Of a DNA stretch of 64,000 nt, positions 1 to 7,316 are shown in pieces. The position numbers and the translations under genes were made by a program. The stretch is from Microbacterium sp. (lineage in GTDB: Bacteria; Actinomycetota; Actinomycetes; Actinomycetales; Microbacteriaceae): contig NZ_JAFKIP010000006.1 in assembly GCF_017305435.1 (NCBI RefSeq), positions 248,001 through 312,000 on the forward strand, written 5' to 3'. The notes beneath the pieces are model-generated. The model made no database searches and was not told the DNA's origin. It saw nothing but the letters and a program-made list of their open reading frames with translations. Position 1 is the stretch's first letter. The number at the start of each line of letters is the position of its first letter.

Positions 1-735
1 GCGCGGTGCGCCCAGCTCGCTCCGCGCCTCCGCGGCCACCAGATCTTCAGTCACCTCTCCGCCGCGGCGATCTGGGAGCTCCCCCTCCCGGCGTGGTGCG
101 CGTACCGCCCGCTCGAGGTCTGCGCTCTCTGGGGCGCTCGCGAGCCGCGCACCGAGGGAGTGATCGGTCATCGCCATACGTTCGATGCGACCGAGGTCAC
201 GCTGGTTCACGGGATGCCGGTGCCTCCACCCGCTCTCGTCTGGGCGCAATGCGCGGAGCACCTCGCCCTCGAGGACCTCATCGCCATGGCAGATGCCATC
301 CTCAGCCGGGGAATGGCCGCGCCGGATGAACTCGCGGCATCCATCCGCCGCGGCCACCGCGGTGCCGTGACGGCACGGGCAGCGCTGGCGGAGGCCCGCG
401 CCGGCTCCGAATCGCCGCGCGAAACCTTCACGCGGCTTGCGCTCGTTCGTGCGGGGCTTCCCGAGCCGGAGCTCAACATCGACCTCCGCCGCTCCGACGG
501 CCGGTTCGTCGCACGTCTCGATCTCGCCTACCGACGGTGGAAGGTGTGCGTCGAGTACGACGGACGCCAGCACAGCACGGGCCTGCAGTTCGCGCGCGAC
601 GCCGACCGCTGGTCGGATATCGCCGCCGAGGGCTGGCTCATCGTGCGCGTCCTCGCGCACCACTTCGACGATCCCAATCACGGAATCGTCGCGCGCACCC
701 GCGCGGCACTCGCCTCTCGCGGCTACCCCGATTGA
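1..735 (+). CDS. DUF559/Vsr-like endonuclease-fold protein, 5' partial
   Basis: The frame is open from base 1 to a TGA at 733-735, so the true start lies outside the window. The N-terminal part reads FSHLSAAAIWELPLP, which resembles the conserved region of actinobacterial proteins of the AbiEi/DUF559 type. The C-terminal half carries a VEYDGRQH motif after a LDLAY strand and ends with an IVRVLAHHF-like strand, the order seen in Vsr/DUF559 endonuclease-like folds (acidic residues followed by E-x-D-G-x-x-H). An internal ATG at 160 would remove the conserved N-terminus, so I regard it as an artefact. Such genes are common as scattered paralogues in Microbacteriaceae; their role is unproven and no antitoxin or DNA methylase partner is visible. 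The fold call is fairly secure; the function is unknown. Confidence 0.7.
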   Translation, partial: ARCAQLAPRLRGHQIFSHLSAAAIWELPLPAWCAYRPLEVCALWGAREPRTEGVIGHRHTFDATEVTLVHGMPVPPPALVWAQCAEHLALEDLIAMADAILSRGMAAPDELAASIRRGHRGAVTARAALAEARAGSESPRETFTRLALVRAGLPEPELNIDLRRSDGRFVARLDLAYRRWKVCVEYDGRQHSTGLQFARDADRWSDIAAEGWLIVRVLAHHFDDPNHGIVARTRAALASRGYPD

Positions 736-744
736 CCCCGGGAC

Positions 745-803
745 GCCGAGTGTCCAAGAAACGCGGTACCGCCCCCGTCGGCATCCGCGTGTTGTGGACA
801 CTC
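745..803. repeat. Imperfect palindrome, copy 1 of a tandem pair
   Basis: Arms at 748-766 and 785-803 pair with two mismatches around an 18-nt loop. The left arm reads GAGTGTCCAAGAAACGCGG. It lies between two convergent genes, so it may act as a bidirectional terminator, but there is no T-tract. It is a degenerate copy of the perfect palindrome at 844-899. Confidence 0.7.
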
Positions 804-843
804 AGCGGGGAGGCGGGGGGCGCCGCGCGCCGACCGGGGTGCC

Positions 844-899
844 GAGTGTCCAAGACACGCGGAGGGCGCGCGGGGCATGTCCGCGTGTCTTGGACACTC
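844..899. repeat. Perfect 19-bp inverted repeat, copy 2 of a tandem pair
   Basis: Arms GAGTGTCCAAGACACGCGG (844-862) and its exact complement (881-899) flank an 18-nt spacer. The spacer length equals that of copy 1 (745-803), so the two look like copies of one element. It sits between the convergent partial gene and ccsB and could end transcription from both sides. It could alternatively be a REP-like dispersed element; copy number elsewhere in the genome cannot be seen here. Confidence 0.8.
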
Positions 900-935
900 G
901 ACGGAGGGGTGGAGGCGGGGGCGGGGCCGTGCGCC

Positions 936-2084
936 TCAGCTCAGGCCGCTGTAGACGTGCAGGCCCTTGAAGAACATGTTCACGATCGTGAAGTTGAACA
1001 TGACGGCCGAGAAGCCCACGATCGACAGCCACGCCGACCGTGTGCCGCGCCAGCCGCGCGTCGCACGCGCGTGGATGTAGCCGGCGTAGAGGACCCAGAT
1101 GACGAAGGTCCAGACTTCCTTCGTGTCGAAGCCCCAGTAGCGGCCCCACGCGTCGTTCGCCCAGATCGAGCCCGCGATGAGCGTGAACGTCCAGAAGATG
1201 AAGCCGATGATCGCGAACCGGTAGGCGAGCGACTCCAGGGCGTCCGCGGAGGGCAGCGTCCGCAGGAAGCGCGGCCCGGTCTTCGCGGGGGCCGCGGGAG
1301 CCGCGGCGGTGGATGCCTCGGCATCCGTCGCCTCCGATGAGCCCGCCTCCTCCGCGGCGACGGCGAGGCGTTCACGCCGGGCCTGCAGCAACTGCACGAC
1401 CGAGAGGGCGAAGGCCAGCGCGAACAGCGCCGTCGCGAGAGACGCGACGAACACGTGGATGACGAGCCACACGCTCTTGAGCGGATCCGACAACGGCACG
1501 ACCGTCGTGTAGAACCAGATCGCCGTGCCGCCGAGGAGCACCGTCACGAGGCCCGTGATGAAGGTTCCGAGGAACCGGAGGTCGTAGCGGAACAGCACGA
1601 GGAGATAGACCGCGACGATCAGCATCGTGCCGGTGAGGGCGAACTCATACATGTTCGACCACGGCACGCGCCCGGCGGCGATGCCGCGCGTGATGTCGGC
1701 GCCGACGTGGAAGAGGAAGCCGAGAACCGTCAGCGACGTGCCGATGCGGGCCCAGACGTAGCGCGGACGTGCCGCGGGGCGCGCCTCGACGGCCTCCAGC
1801 GCCGCGGCCTCCTCCGCCCGGAGCTGCGCGACCGACGACGGCGCGACGCCGGCGGCACCGGATGCCGAGCCGCCGGATGCCGAGGCGCCCGCGCCGACGA
1901 GGGCGCCCGCCGTCACGGCCTGAGCCCTGGCATCCTGCGTCTTCACGTCCTGGGCCTTCACGGCGAGGTCGGAGCGACGCGCGAGGTCGACCGCGTACGC
2001 GACGAATGCGAGGGCGTAGATCGCGATGGCCGTCCAGACCAGCAGGACCGAGACGGAGTCGAGCGAGAAGTCGGCGTCGGGCAT
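936..2084 (-). CDS. ccsB: Cytochrome c biogenesis protein CcsB/ResC-type
   Basis: This 382-residue polytopic membrane protein belongs to the CcsA/CcsB family. It works with ResB in System II to export haem and attach it to CXXCH motifs of apocytochrome c on the outer face of the membrane. The N-terminus has one membrane segment (residues about 9-32), a variable Ala/Gly-rich linker, then several hydrophobic spans. The haem-handling WWD-type motif is visible near residue 305 as AWGRYWGFDTKEVWTF. It is the last gene of the leftward run DedA, phosphatase, TlpA-like, CcdA, ResB, CcsB, 24 nt downstream of resB. A TAGACT box 7 nt before the ATG suggests an additional leaderless promoter. The family assignment is strong. 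Confidence 0.93.
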   Translation of the reverse strand: MPDADFSLDSVSVLLVWTAIAIYALAFVAYAVDLARRSDLAVKAQDVKTQDARAQAVTAGALVGAGASASGGSASGAAGVAPSSVAQLRAEEAAALEAVEARPAARPRYVWARIGTSLTVLGFLFHVGADITRGIAAGRVPWSNMYEFALTGTMLIVAVYLLVLFRYDLRFLGTFITGLVTVLLGGTAIWFYTTVVPLSDPLKSVWLVIHVFVASLATALFALAFALSVVQLLQARRERLAVAAEEAGSSEATDAEASTAAAPAAPAKTGPRFLRTLPSADALESLAYRFAIIGFIFWTFTLIAGSIWANDAWGRYWGFDTKEVWTFVIWVLYAGYIHARATRGWRGTRSAWLSIVGFSAVMFNFTIVNMFFKGLHVYSGLS

Positions 2085-2091
2085 GGCGTCC

Positions 2092-2097
2092 AGTCTA
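2092..2097 (-). promoter_or_regulatory. Leaderless -10 box for ccsB
   Basis: On the minus strand TAGACT is followed by 7 nt and the ccsB ATG (2084), so transcription would begin at or next to the start codon. No convincing -35 element is seen. Inferred by position and by similarity to other genes in this window. Confidence 0.5.
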
Positions 2098-2108
2098 CGC
2101 GGGGCGTG

Positions 2109-3854
2109 TCAGCGGCCGGTGGTTCCCGGCCTGTCGAGGGATGCCTCGTGCGTGCGCTTCAGCTCGGCGACGGCGACCGCGATCGCCGGGTCCTCGCCGC
2201 GGGCGAGTCCTGCGTACTCGAGCTGCACGGACGAGCCCGACGCGGTCGCCTTGACCCACATCCGGCGGCGGGGGACGAAGAGCGCCGTGACGAGCCCGGC
2301 GAGGGCGAGGATCGCGAAGCCGAGGACCCAGGGCGCACCCACGTCGCGGTGGATCGAGAGCGAGACGTAGCGCTTGACGACCTCCGCTCCCCCGTTCGCG
2401 GTGTTGTCCTCGAACGTGATCGTGCCCATCCCGTCCGGCAGCGGGACGGTCTGACCGGGCTCGAGCTGCAGGGCATCGGTGCCGCTCGTGCCGCCGGCGA
2501 GCTGCGTCATCTCGGACGGGTCGAGCGCGTAGACGTTCCGGGCGGTGCCGTCGTTGATGCCGAGGTCGCCCGCGTAGACCCACAGCGTCAGCACGGGGTT
2601 CGCGAGGGCCGGGTAGGCGGAGGTCAGCGCGCCCGTGTGGAGCGTCGCCGCCGTCGGGTAGAAGAAGCCGATCAGGCCGAGCTGCGTCGGAGCGCCGTCC
2701 TCGCTGAGGCCGTCGGCGATCTTGATGACGCCCTGCGAGGTCATGTTGGCGTCCTGGGGAAGGAATTCGACGTCCTCGCGGAAGACGACGTCGCCCGCGG
2801 GGTCTCGCACCGTGATGGTCGGCGCGTAGCCGTTGCCCATGAGATAGATGCGGTCACCGGCCATGTCGAGCGGATGGTTGACGCGGACGGTCTTCTGCTC
2901 GGGATCGTGACCGGGTTCGCGCGTCGTGAGGTTCGCGGCGAAGTCGCCCGCCATGCCCTGCCCCGCCTGACCGACCGGCACGTACGACACCTCGAAGCTG
3001 TCGAGGCCGAGGGAGTACGGCGGGAGGTGCTCCGTGTCGACGAAGCGGCCGGGGTTGAACGACGTGTACCCGAGACCGAGGGAGTTGACGAAGCTGTCGC
3101 CCTCGGCGATCACGGTCTGGCCCGTGTAGGTGAGCCCGCCGCCGACGCCGACCGAGATGAGCACGCCCACGAGCGCGGCATGGAAGACGAGGTTGCCGGT
3201 CTCGCGGGCGTACCCGCGTTCGGCAGAGACGGAGGCGATGGCCGGGCGCTTCCCCGTCGCGGGCGTGTCGTAGCGCTCGACGCGATAGCCGGACTTCCGC
3301 AGCTGCGCCTGCGCCAGGTCGATGACGCGGGATGCCTCGGCCTCGGCATCCCGTCCTTCAGGGACGGCGCGCTCGGCCGTCGCATAGTCGTCGAGACGCG
3401 ACAGGCGCATGGGCGTCCGCGGCGGACGGGCGCGCATGGCCTTGAAGTGGTGCTTGGTGCGCGGGATGACGCAGCCGATGAGCGAGATGAACAGCAGGAT
3501 GTAGATCGCCGAGAACCACACCGAGGAGTACACGTCGAACAGCTGCAGCGCGTTGTAGACGGGATACAGCCCGGGGTTCTTCGACTCGAAGTCGATAACG
3601 CCGTTCGGGTCGGCGGAGCGTTGCGGCACGATCGAGCCGGGGATCGCGGCGATCGCGAGGAGGAGGAGCAGGACGAGCGCCGTCCGCATGCTCGTCAGCT
3701 GGCGCCAGCCCCACCGCAGCCAGCCCACGAACCCCAGCTGCGGCTGGGTGATGCCGCGGCCGTCGCCGCCGTCGCCGTCCGCGTGATCGGACGGGCGCAG
3801 CGGATCGGACGCGTCGGCCGCGATCACGGGAGCGTCAGAGCGGGAGCGTGACAC
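2109..3854 (-). CDS. resB: Cytochrome c biogenesis protein ResB
   Basis: This 581-residue protein has the ResB/Ccs1 layout: a cytoplasmic N-terminus, a first membrane span near residues 57-75 (ALVLLLLLAIAAIPGSIVPQ), a second span about 100 residues in, a third near residues 215-235, a long extracytoplasmic domain, and a final span near 520-540 followed by RRRMWVKA. It partners CcsB in the haem-transport and ligation complex. The chosen start is a GTG at 3854, which overlaps the end of ccdA by 20 nt and implies translational coupling. A later GTG (3827) is an alternative start. The charged, Gly/Asp-rich N-terminal tail is probably unstructured. Confidence 0.92.
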   Translation of the reverse strand: MSRSRSDAPVIAADASDPLRPSDHADGDGGDGRGITQPQLGFVGWLRWGWRQLTSMRTALVLLLLLAIAAIPGSIVPQRSADPNGVIDFESKNPGLYPVYNALQLFDVYSSVWFSAIYILLFISLIGCVIPRTKHHFKAMRARPPRTPMRLSRLDDYATAERAVPEGRDAEAEASRVIDLAQAQLRKSGYRVERYDTPATGKRPAIASVSAERGYARETGNLVFHAALVGVLISVGVGGGLTYTGQTVIAEGDSFVNSLGLGYTSFNPGRFVDTEHLPPYSLGLDSFEVSYVPVGQAGQGMAGDFAANLTTREPGHDPEQKTVRVNHPLDMAGDRIYLMGNGYAPTITVRDPAGDVVFREDVEFLPQDANMTSQGVIKIADGLSEDGAPTQLGLIGFFYPTAATLHTGALTSAYPALANPVLTLWVYAGDLGINDGTARNVYALDPSEMTQLAGGTSGTDALQLEPGQTVPLPDGMGTITFEDNTANGGAEVVKRYVSLSIHRDVGAPWVLGFAILALAGLVTALFVPRRRMWVKATASGSSVQLEYAGLARGEDPAIAVAVAELKRTHEASLDRPGTTGR

Positions 3855-4662
3855 CGCCGATCACCCCCTGCAGCTGGGACATGATCGCCGTCCACGCTCC
3901 CGAGATCATGAGCACGCCGAGCGCCACGAGCAGAACGCCTCCGATGATGTTGACCGCGCGGATATGCCGGCGCAGGAACGCGACCGAGCGCGTCGCCCAG
4001 CCGAAGCCGACGGCGAGGAGGAGGAACGGGATGCCGAGGCCCAGCGAGTACGCGACGGCCAGGAGGACGGCCCGCCACGGGTCGGCCTGCGTCAGCGAGA
4101 TCGAGAGGATCGACGCGTAGGTCGGACCGATGCACGGCGCCCAGCCGATGCCCATCGCGACGCCGAGGAGCGGCGCGCCGACGAGACCGAGGCCGCTGCG
4201 CACCTGCGGCTTGACGGTGCGCTGCGCGAACCCGAAGACGCCCAGGAAGACCAGACCCATCACGATGACGACGATGCCCAGCACACGCGTGAGGACGTCC
4301 TGGTACTGGATGAAGAATCGCCCGAGGCTGCCCGCGAGCACGCCCATCGCCACGAAGACGACCGTGAAGCCCGCGATGAACAGGGCGACACCGGCGAGCA
4401 GGCGCCCCCGGCCGGGCGCGCGCTTCACGAACTCCGCACTCTGTCGCGAACTCCGCAGGCTTTCCGCGGCATCCTGCGGAGCACGTGCATTTCTGCGGAC
4501 TTCCTCGCCGGATGCCGGGGCGCTCGCTCCCCCGAGGAACCCGAGGTAGCCCGGCACGAGCGGCAGGACGCACGGCGACACGAACGAGATGAGGCCCGCG
4601 AGCATCGCGATCGGGATCGCGAGCCACAGCGCCCCGTCGAAGACGACCGATCCCGCGTTCAC
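3835..4662 (-). CDS. ccdA: Cytochrome c biogenesis protein CcdA with in-frame palindromic insertion
   Basis: This 275-residue member of the CcdA/DsbD transmembrane family carries electrons across the membrane to reduce the TlpA-like thioredoxin and, through it, apocytochrome c cysteines. The hallmark FVSPCVLPLVPGYLGFLGG lies at residues 27-45, and a second redox cysteine occurs in GWAPCIGPTYAS near residue 172. Family members usually pass from the first span directly into the next (VALFIAGFTVVF). Here about 40 polar residues intervene, and residues 53-78 are encoded by a palindromic DNA element (4428-4503). The reading frame is intact and both cysteines are present, so the protein is probably functional. 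The start is a GTG at 4662, 19 nt after the upstream stop. Confidence 0.92.
   Translation of the reverse strand: MNAGSVVFDGALWLAIPIAMLAGLISFVSPCVLPLVPGYLGFLGGASAPASGEEVRRNARAPQDAAESLRSSRQSAEFVKRAPGRGRLLAGVALFIAGFTVVFVAMGVLAGSLGRFFIQYQDVLTRVLGIVVIVMGLVFLGVFGFAQRTVKPQVRSGLGLVGAPLLGVAMGIGWAPCIGPTYASILSISLTQADPWRAVLLAVAYSLGLGIPFLLLAVGFGWATRSVAFLRRHIRAVNIIGGVLLVALGVLMISGAWTAIMSQLQGVIGGVTLPL
4428..4503. repeat. Palindromic element inside ccdA
   Basis: The block CGAACTCCGCA occurs twice in direct order (4428-4438 and 4447-4457). It is then mirrored by CTGCGGAG (4474-4481) and TGCGGACTTC (about 4494-4503). The inner pair CTCCGCAG/CTGCGGAG (4451-4458, 4474-4481) is a perfect 8-bp stem. The element reads through without a stop in the ccdA frame and encodes an Arg/Ala/Ser-rich linker. 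The arrangement recalls palindromic elements found within coding genes in other bacteria. Confidence 0.65.
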
Positions 4663-4681
4663 CGCTGCGGCCTCCGCCGTC

Positions 4682-5308
4682 TCACGAGGACTCGCCCAGC
4701 ACGTCGTTCACGATCGTCTGCAGGATCGAGGCGCTCTCGACCTGACCGACGAAGCGCGCGGCGACGCGCCCCTGCCGGTCGAGCACGAGCGTGATGGGCA
4801 CGGCCTGCAGCGGCGTCCAGTCGACGAAGGCGAGCTTGAGGTCGGCGTCGTCCTTCGCGAGGAGGGACGGGTAGGAGATGCCGTAGGTCTTCTCGAACGA
4901 GGTCGCCTGCTCGGGGCCGTCGTAGATGTTGACGCCGAGGAATTCTGCGCCCTTTACGTTGGTGGCCTGGAAACTCTCCTCCAGGAGAGGGGCCTCGGCC
5001 CGGCACGGACCGCACTGCGCGTACCAGAAGTTCAGCACGAGCACGTCGCCCTCGTAGTCGGCGCTCGTGACGGTCGAGCCGTCGATCGCCGTGCCGGTGA
5101 AGTCCACCGCGCCGTCTCGCTGGTCGGCGGGGATCTCCTGCACACGGCCGTCACCGGAGATGAACCCGGTGTCGCCGCCCTGCTTGTACTGCTCGGCGAG
5201 CTCGTCGTTCGGGCTCGTGCACGCCGCGAGCGTCAGCGCGAGCGTGACGGCCGCGAGGGATGCCACGATCCGCCTGATCGGGAGTCCGGCCATCGGGAAC
5301 ACGGGCAT
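4682..5308 (-). CDS. TlpA/ResA-like thioredoxin lipoprotein
   Basis: This 208-residue secreted lipoprotein starts at ATG 5308, which overlaps the phosphatase stop by one base (TGATG). A longer open frame to 5374 would lie inside that gene. A hydrophobic signal ends in a lipobox (LTLAACTS). The mature part is a thioredoxin-fold domain with the redox motif WYAQCGPCRAE and the strand VLVLNFWYA just before it. Its role is to reduce apocytochrome c cysteines before haem attachment, taking electrons from CcdA encoded immediately downstream. The order phosphatase, thioredoxin, CcdA, ResB, CcsB matches the order I recall in mycobacteria (Rv0525-Rv0529). Confidence 0.92.
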   Translation of the reverse strand: MPVFPMAGLPIRRIVASLAAVTLALTLAACTSPNDELAEQYKQGGDTGFISGDGRVQEIPADQRDGAVDFTGTAIDGSTVTSADYEGDVLVLNFWYAQCGPCRAEAPLLEESFQATNVKGAEFLGVNIYDGPEQATSFEKTYGISYPSLLAKDDADLKLAFVDWTPLQAVPITLVLDRQGRVAARFVGQVESASILQTIVNDVLGESS

Positions 5309-5937
5309 CAGACGGCCCCCACATCCACGGCTCCCGCCGTCGTCGCCGGCTCCGCATACGCGACCTCGCGCCATTCATCGCCGCGACGCTCGAAGCTCGT
5401 CACGCTGGACAGCGCGCAGCGGCGCTTGCGCGGGTCGTGCTTGAGCGGCTTGCCGGCGATGGCGAGGTGAGTGATCCAGATGGGGAGCTGGTGGGAGACG
5501 ATGACGACGTCACCGGACGGTGCGGCGTTCCAGGCATCCGTCATCGCGGCGTCCATCCGCTCGACGACCTCGAGGTACGGCTCGCCCCAGCTCGGGATCG
5601 CGGGGTCCGTCAGGTGCTTCCAGTTCGCCGGGTTGAGGACGGCACGGCGCATCCGCTTGCCCTCGAAGACGTTCGTCGGCTCGATTACGCGGTCGTCGAT
5701 CACGGGTTCGAGCCCGAAGGCCTCGGCGAACGGCGCGGCGGATTCGCGCGTGCGCTGCAGCGGCGAGGCGTAGAGCGCCGTCACGGGGCGCCCGAGGCCC
5801 TCGACGTGCGCGGCGGCGGCGGCGGCCATCGCGCGGCCGTCGGCGCTCAGTGCGAAGTTCGGCAGACGCCCGTACAGCACGCGATCGGGGTTGTGGACCT
5901 CGCCATGGCGCACGAGGTGGAGGCGATCGGCGGGCAC
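5308..5937 (-). CDS. Histidine phosphatase family protein
   Basis: This 209-residue protein has the phosphoglycerate-mutase-like signature LVRHGEVHNPDRVLYG at its N-terminus (catalytic RHGE), YASPLQRTRESA with the second catalytic arginine, and a later VIVSHQLPIW with the second histidine. The substrate cannot be read from sequence. The family includes broad sugar-phosphate phosphatases. It starts at GTG 5937, 6 nt after a TAGACT box, which points to a leaderless message. It directly precedes the thioredoxin gene with a one-base overlap and so heads the cytochrome c maturation operon, a linkage conserved in actinobacteria but unexplained. Confidence 0.92.
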   Translation of the reverse strand: MPADRLHLVRHGEVHNPDRVLYGRLPNFALSADGRAMAAAAAAHVEGLGRPVTALYASPLQRTRESAAPFAEAFGLEPVIDDRVIEPTNVFEGKRMRRAVLNPANWKHLTDPAIPSWGEPYLEVVERMDAAMTDAWNAAPSGDVVIVSHQLPIWITHLAIAGKPLKHDPRKRRCALSSVTSFERRGDEWREVAYAEPATTAGAVDVGAV

Positions 5938-5943
5938 GCCCCA

Positions 5944-5949
5944 AGTCTA
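5944..5949 (-). promoter_or_regulatory. Leaderless -10 box for the histidine phosphatase operon
   Basis: Minus-strand TAGACT is followed by 6 nt and the GTG start at 5937. The geometry fits a leaderless transcript and favours this GTG. It may be the main promoter of the cytochrome c maturation operon. Confidence 0.55.
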
Positions 5950-5982
5950 CGGGGGCGCAGGTTGTGGGCGGGCTGGGAGCCG

Positions 5983-6642
5983 TCAGGCGGGGTCGCTGTC
6001 CACCGCGCGTCCGCGCCCGCGCAGCTGGCGCACGCGGGCGACCGTGAACCACACGAGCGCCGCGCCTGCGGCCGCGATGACGACGTACTGCAGGATGCCG
6101 GCGTACTCCTCGACGATGTGCCATTGCGCGCCCAGGAAGTAGCCGGACAGGACGAACACGGCGTTCCAGACCAGCGACCCGCCGAACGTGAGCAGGCCGA
6201 ACCGCCACATCGGCATGCGGACGACACCGGCCGGGATCGAGATGAGACTGCGGAAGATCGGCAGCATCCGTCCGAAGAAGACGGCCTTGCCGCCGTGTCG
6301 CGAGAACCACAGGACGGTGCGATCGACGTCCTCGACCTTGAGCAGCGGCATCCGGTCGACGAGGCGACGAAGGCGCTCGATGCCGAGCACGGCGCCGAGA
6401 CCGTACAGCGCGAACGCGCCGACGACCGAGCCGGCGGTCGTCCAGAACAGCGCCTCGAAGAGCGTGAACGACCCGCGCGCGGCGGCGAGGCCCGCCATCG
6501 GCAGGATCATCTCGCTCGGCAGCGGCGGGAAGAGGTTCTCGAGCGCGATCGCGATGCCCGCACCGGGGGCGCCGATGAGGTCCATGAGCGAGACGACTCC
6601 GTCGACGAGCGCCGTGAGCCAGGATCCGTCGAGTGCCGTCAT
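5983..6642 (-). CDS. DedA family membrane protein
   Basis: This 219-residue integral membrane protein carries family marks: the amphipathic GIAIALENLFPPLPSEMILPMAG near residues 29-51 and the conserved glycine/arginine loop FFGRMLPIFRSLISIPAGVVRMP around residues 120-145. DedA proteins belong to the VTT superfamily of putative lipid scramblases and affect membrane-potential-dependent traits. It starts at ATG 6642 with a TAGCGT box 7 nt upstream (leaderless). The gap to the downstream phosphatase is 45 nt and holds that gene's own -10 box, so co-transcription is possible but not required. Confidence 0.9.
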   Translation of the reverse strand: MTALDGSWLTALVDGVVSLMDLIGAPGAGIAIALENLFPPLPSEMILPMAGLAAARGSFTLFEALFWTTAGSVVGAFALYGLGAVLGIERLRRLVDRMPLLKVEDVDRTVLWFSRHGGKAVFFGRMLPIFRSLISIPAGVVRMPMWRFGLLTFGGSLVWNAVFVLSGYFLGAQWHIVEEYAGILQYVVIAAAGAALVWFTVARVRQLRGRGRAVDSDPA

Positions 6643-6649
6643 ACCCGCG

Positions 6650-6655
6650 ACGCTA
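6650..6655 (-). promoter_or_regulatory. Leaderless -10 box for the DedA gene
   Basis: Minus-strand TAGCGT lies 7 nt before the ATG at 6642. The same hexamer precedes sbcD, the GNAT gene and the MFS gene in this window. Confidence 0.5.
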
Positions 6656-6662
6656 TGCGGCC

Positions 6663-6679
6663 CAGGTTACGAGAACCTG
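6663..6679 (-). terminator. Short stem-loop after the TetR gene
   Basis: CAGGTT (6663-6668) and AACCTG (6674-6679) form a 6-bp stem with a 5-nt loop just downstream of the leftward TetR gene and upstream of the DedA promoter. There is no T-run, so it is at best a weak terminator. Confidence 0.35.
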
Positions 6680-6690
6680 AGCGGACGCCG

Positions 6691-7215
6691 TCAGGAGCGG
6701 AGGCTCACGGCGAGCCGGCGCACGCCGTACTCGAAGGCGCCGTCGACGTCACCGCCGAGGCGGAACGCGCCGGCGAGCTCCATCTGGAGGAACCCCGTGA
6801 CCCAAGCGACCGCGAACCGTGCGGCATCCAGAGCGTCGGCCTCGCCGACGATGCGCGTGCAGGCGCGCAGCAGCGGATCCGCGGACCGCCGCAGCACCTC
6901 GACGGGCATCGGGACGGCGGACATCAGCCGAAACGCCTCGGGGTGCTCGTGCGCGAACGCGCGGTAGACGCGGGCGAGCGCGGCGAGATCATCGCCCGTC
7001 GACTCCAGGCGGGCGGACAGATCGTCGAGCGTCGCCCCGGCGACCGCGCGCAGGAGCGCGTCGCGATCCGCGACCTTCTTGTAGAGCGACGGCGCCCGCA
7101 CGCCGACGCGCTCGGCGACGGCCTGCATCGTGAGCCCGGCGGGTCCGGAGACCTCGACGATCTCGCGGCCGGCGTCGATGATCTGGGCCAGAGAGGCACG
7201 AGGGGGCGTCGGCAC
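6691..7215 (-). CDS. TetR/AcrR family transcriptional regulator
   Basis: This 174-residue regulator has an N-terminal TetR DNA-binding domain: IIDAGREIVEVSGPAGLTMQ, AVAERVGVRAPSLYKKVADR, with the typical LYKKV recognition-helix end. The C-terminal ligand/dimer domain matches the type found in WHG/TetR_C-33 regulators (FRLMSAVPMPVEV). I place the start at GTG 7215, because GGAGG lies exactly 5 nt upstream. The ATG at 7239 falls inside the operator and has no ribosome-binding site. It is divergent from the metallo-hydrolase gene at 7317 and is likely its repressor and its own, through the tandem operators at 7228-7268. Confidence 0.88.
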   Translation of the reverse strand: MPTPPRASLAQIIDAGREIVEVSGPAGLTMQAVAERVGVRAPSLYKKVADRDALLRAVAGATLDDLSARLESTGDDLAALARVYRAFAHEHPEAFRLMSAVPMPVEVLRRSADPLLRACTRIVGEADALDAARFAVAWVTGFLQMELAGAFRLGGDVDGAFEYGVRRLAVSLRS

Positions 7216-7227
7216 GGGATCCTCCAA

Positions 7228-7268
7228 AGCTATTGACATTAGCCATCATAGCTATTTATCGTAGCCAT
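7228..7268. promoter_or_regulatory. Tandem operators with overlapping divergent promoters
   Basis: Two 19-bp sites, AGCTATTGACATTAGCCAT (7228-7246) and AGCTATTTATCGTAGCCAT (7250-7268), repeat with a 22-bp period. Each is a partial palindrome (GCTA...TAGC). For the rightward gene TTGACA (7233-7238) and TATCGT (7257-7262) are 18 bp apart. For the leftward gene TATGAT (7250-7245, minus strand) is a good -10 box. A TetR dimer at either site would cover both promoters. The sites are seen directly; regulator identity is inferred from adjacency. Confidence 0.7.
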
Positions 7269-7316
7269 GGCAGGGATCCCCGCCGACGATCGCCCCAACC
7301 GCCATGGAGGCCCAAC

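Noticed and set aside
7216-7239. ATG 7239 as start of the TetR gene
   Set aside because: It sits inside the operator and promoter region and lacks a ribosome-binding site, while GTG 7215 has GGAGG 5 nt upstream.
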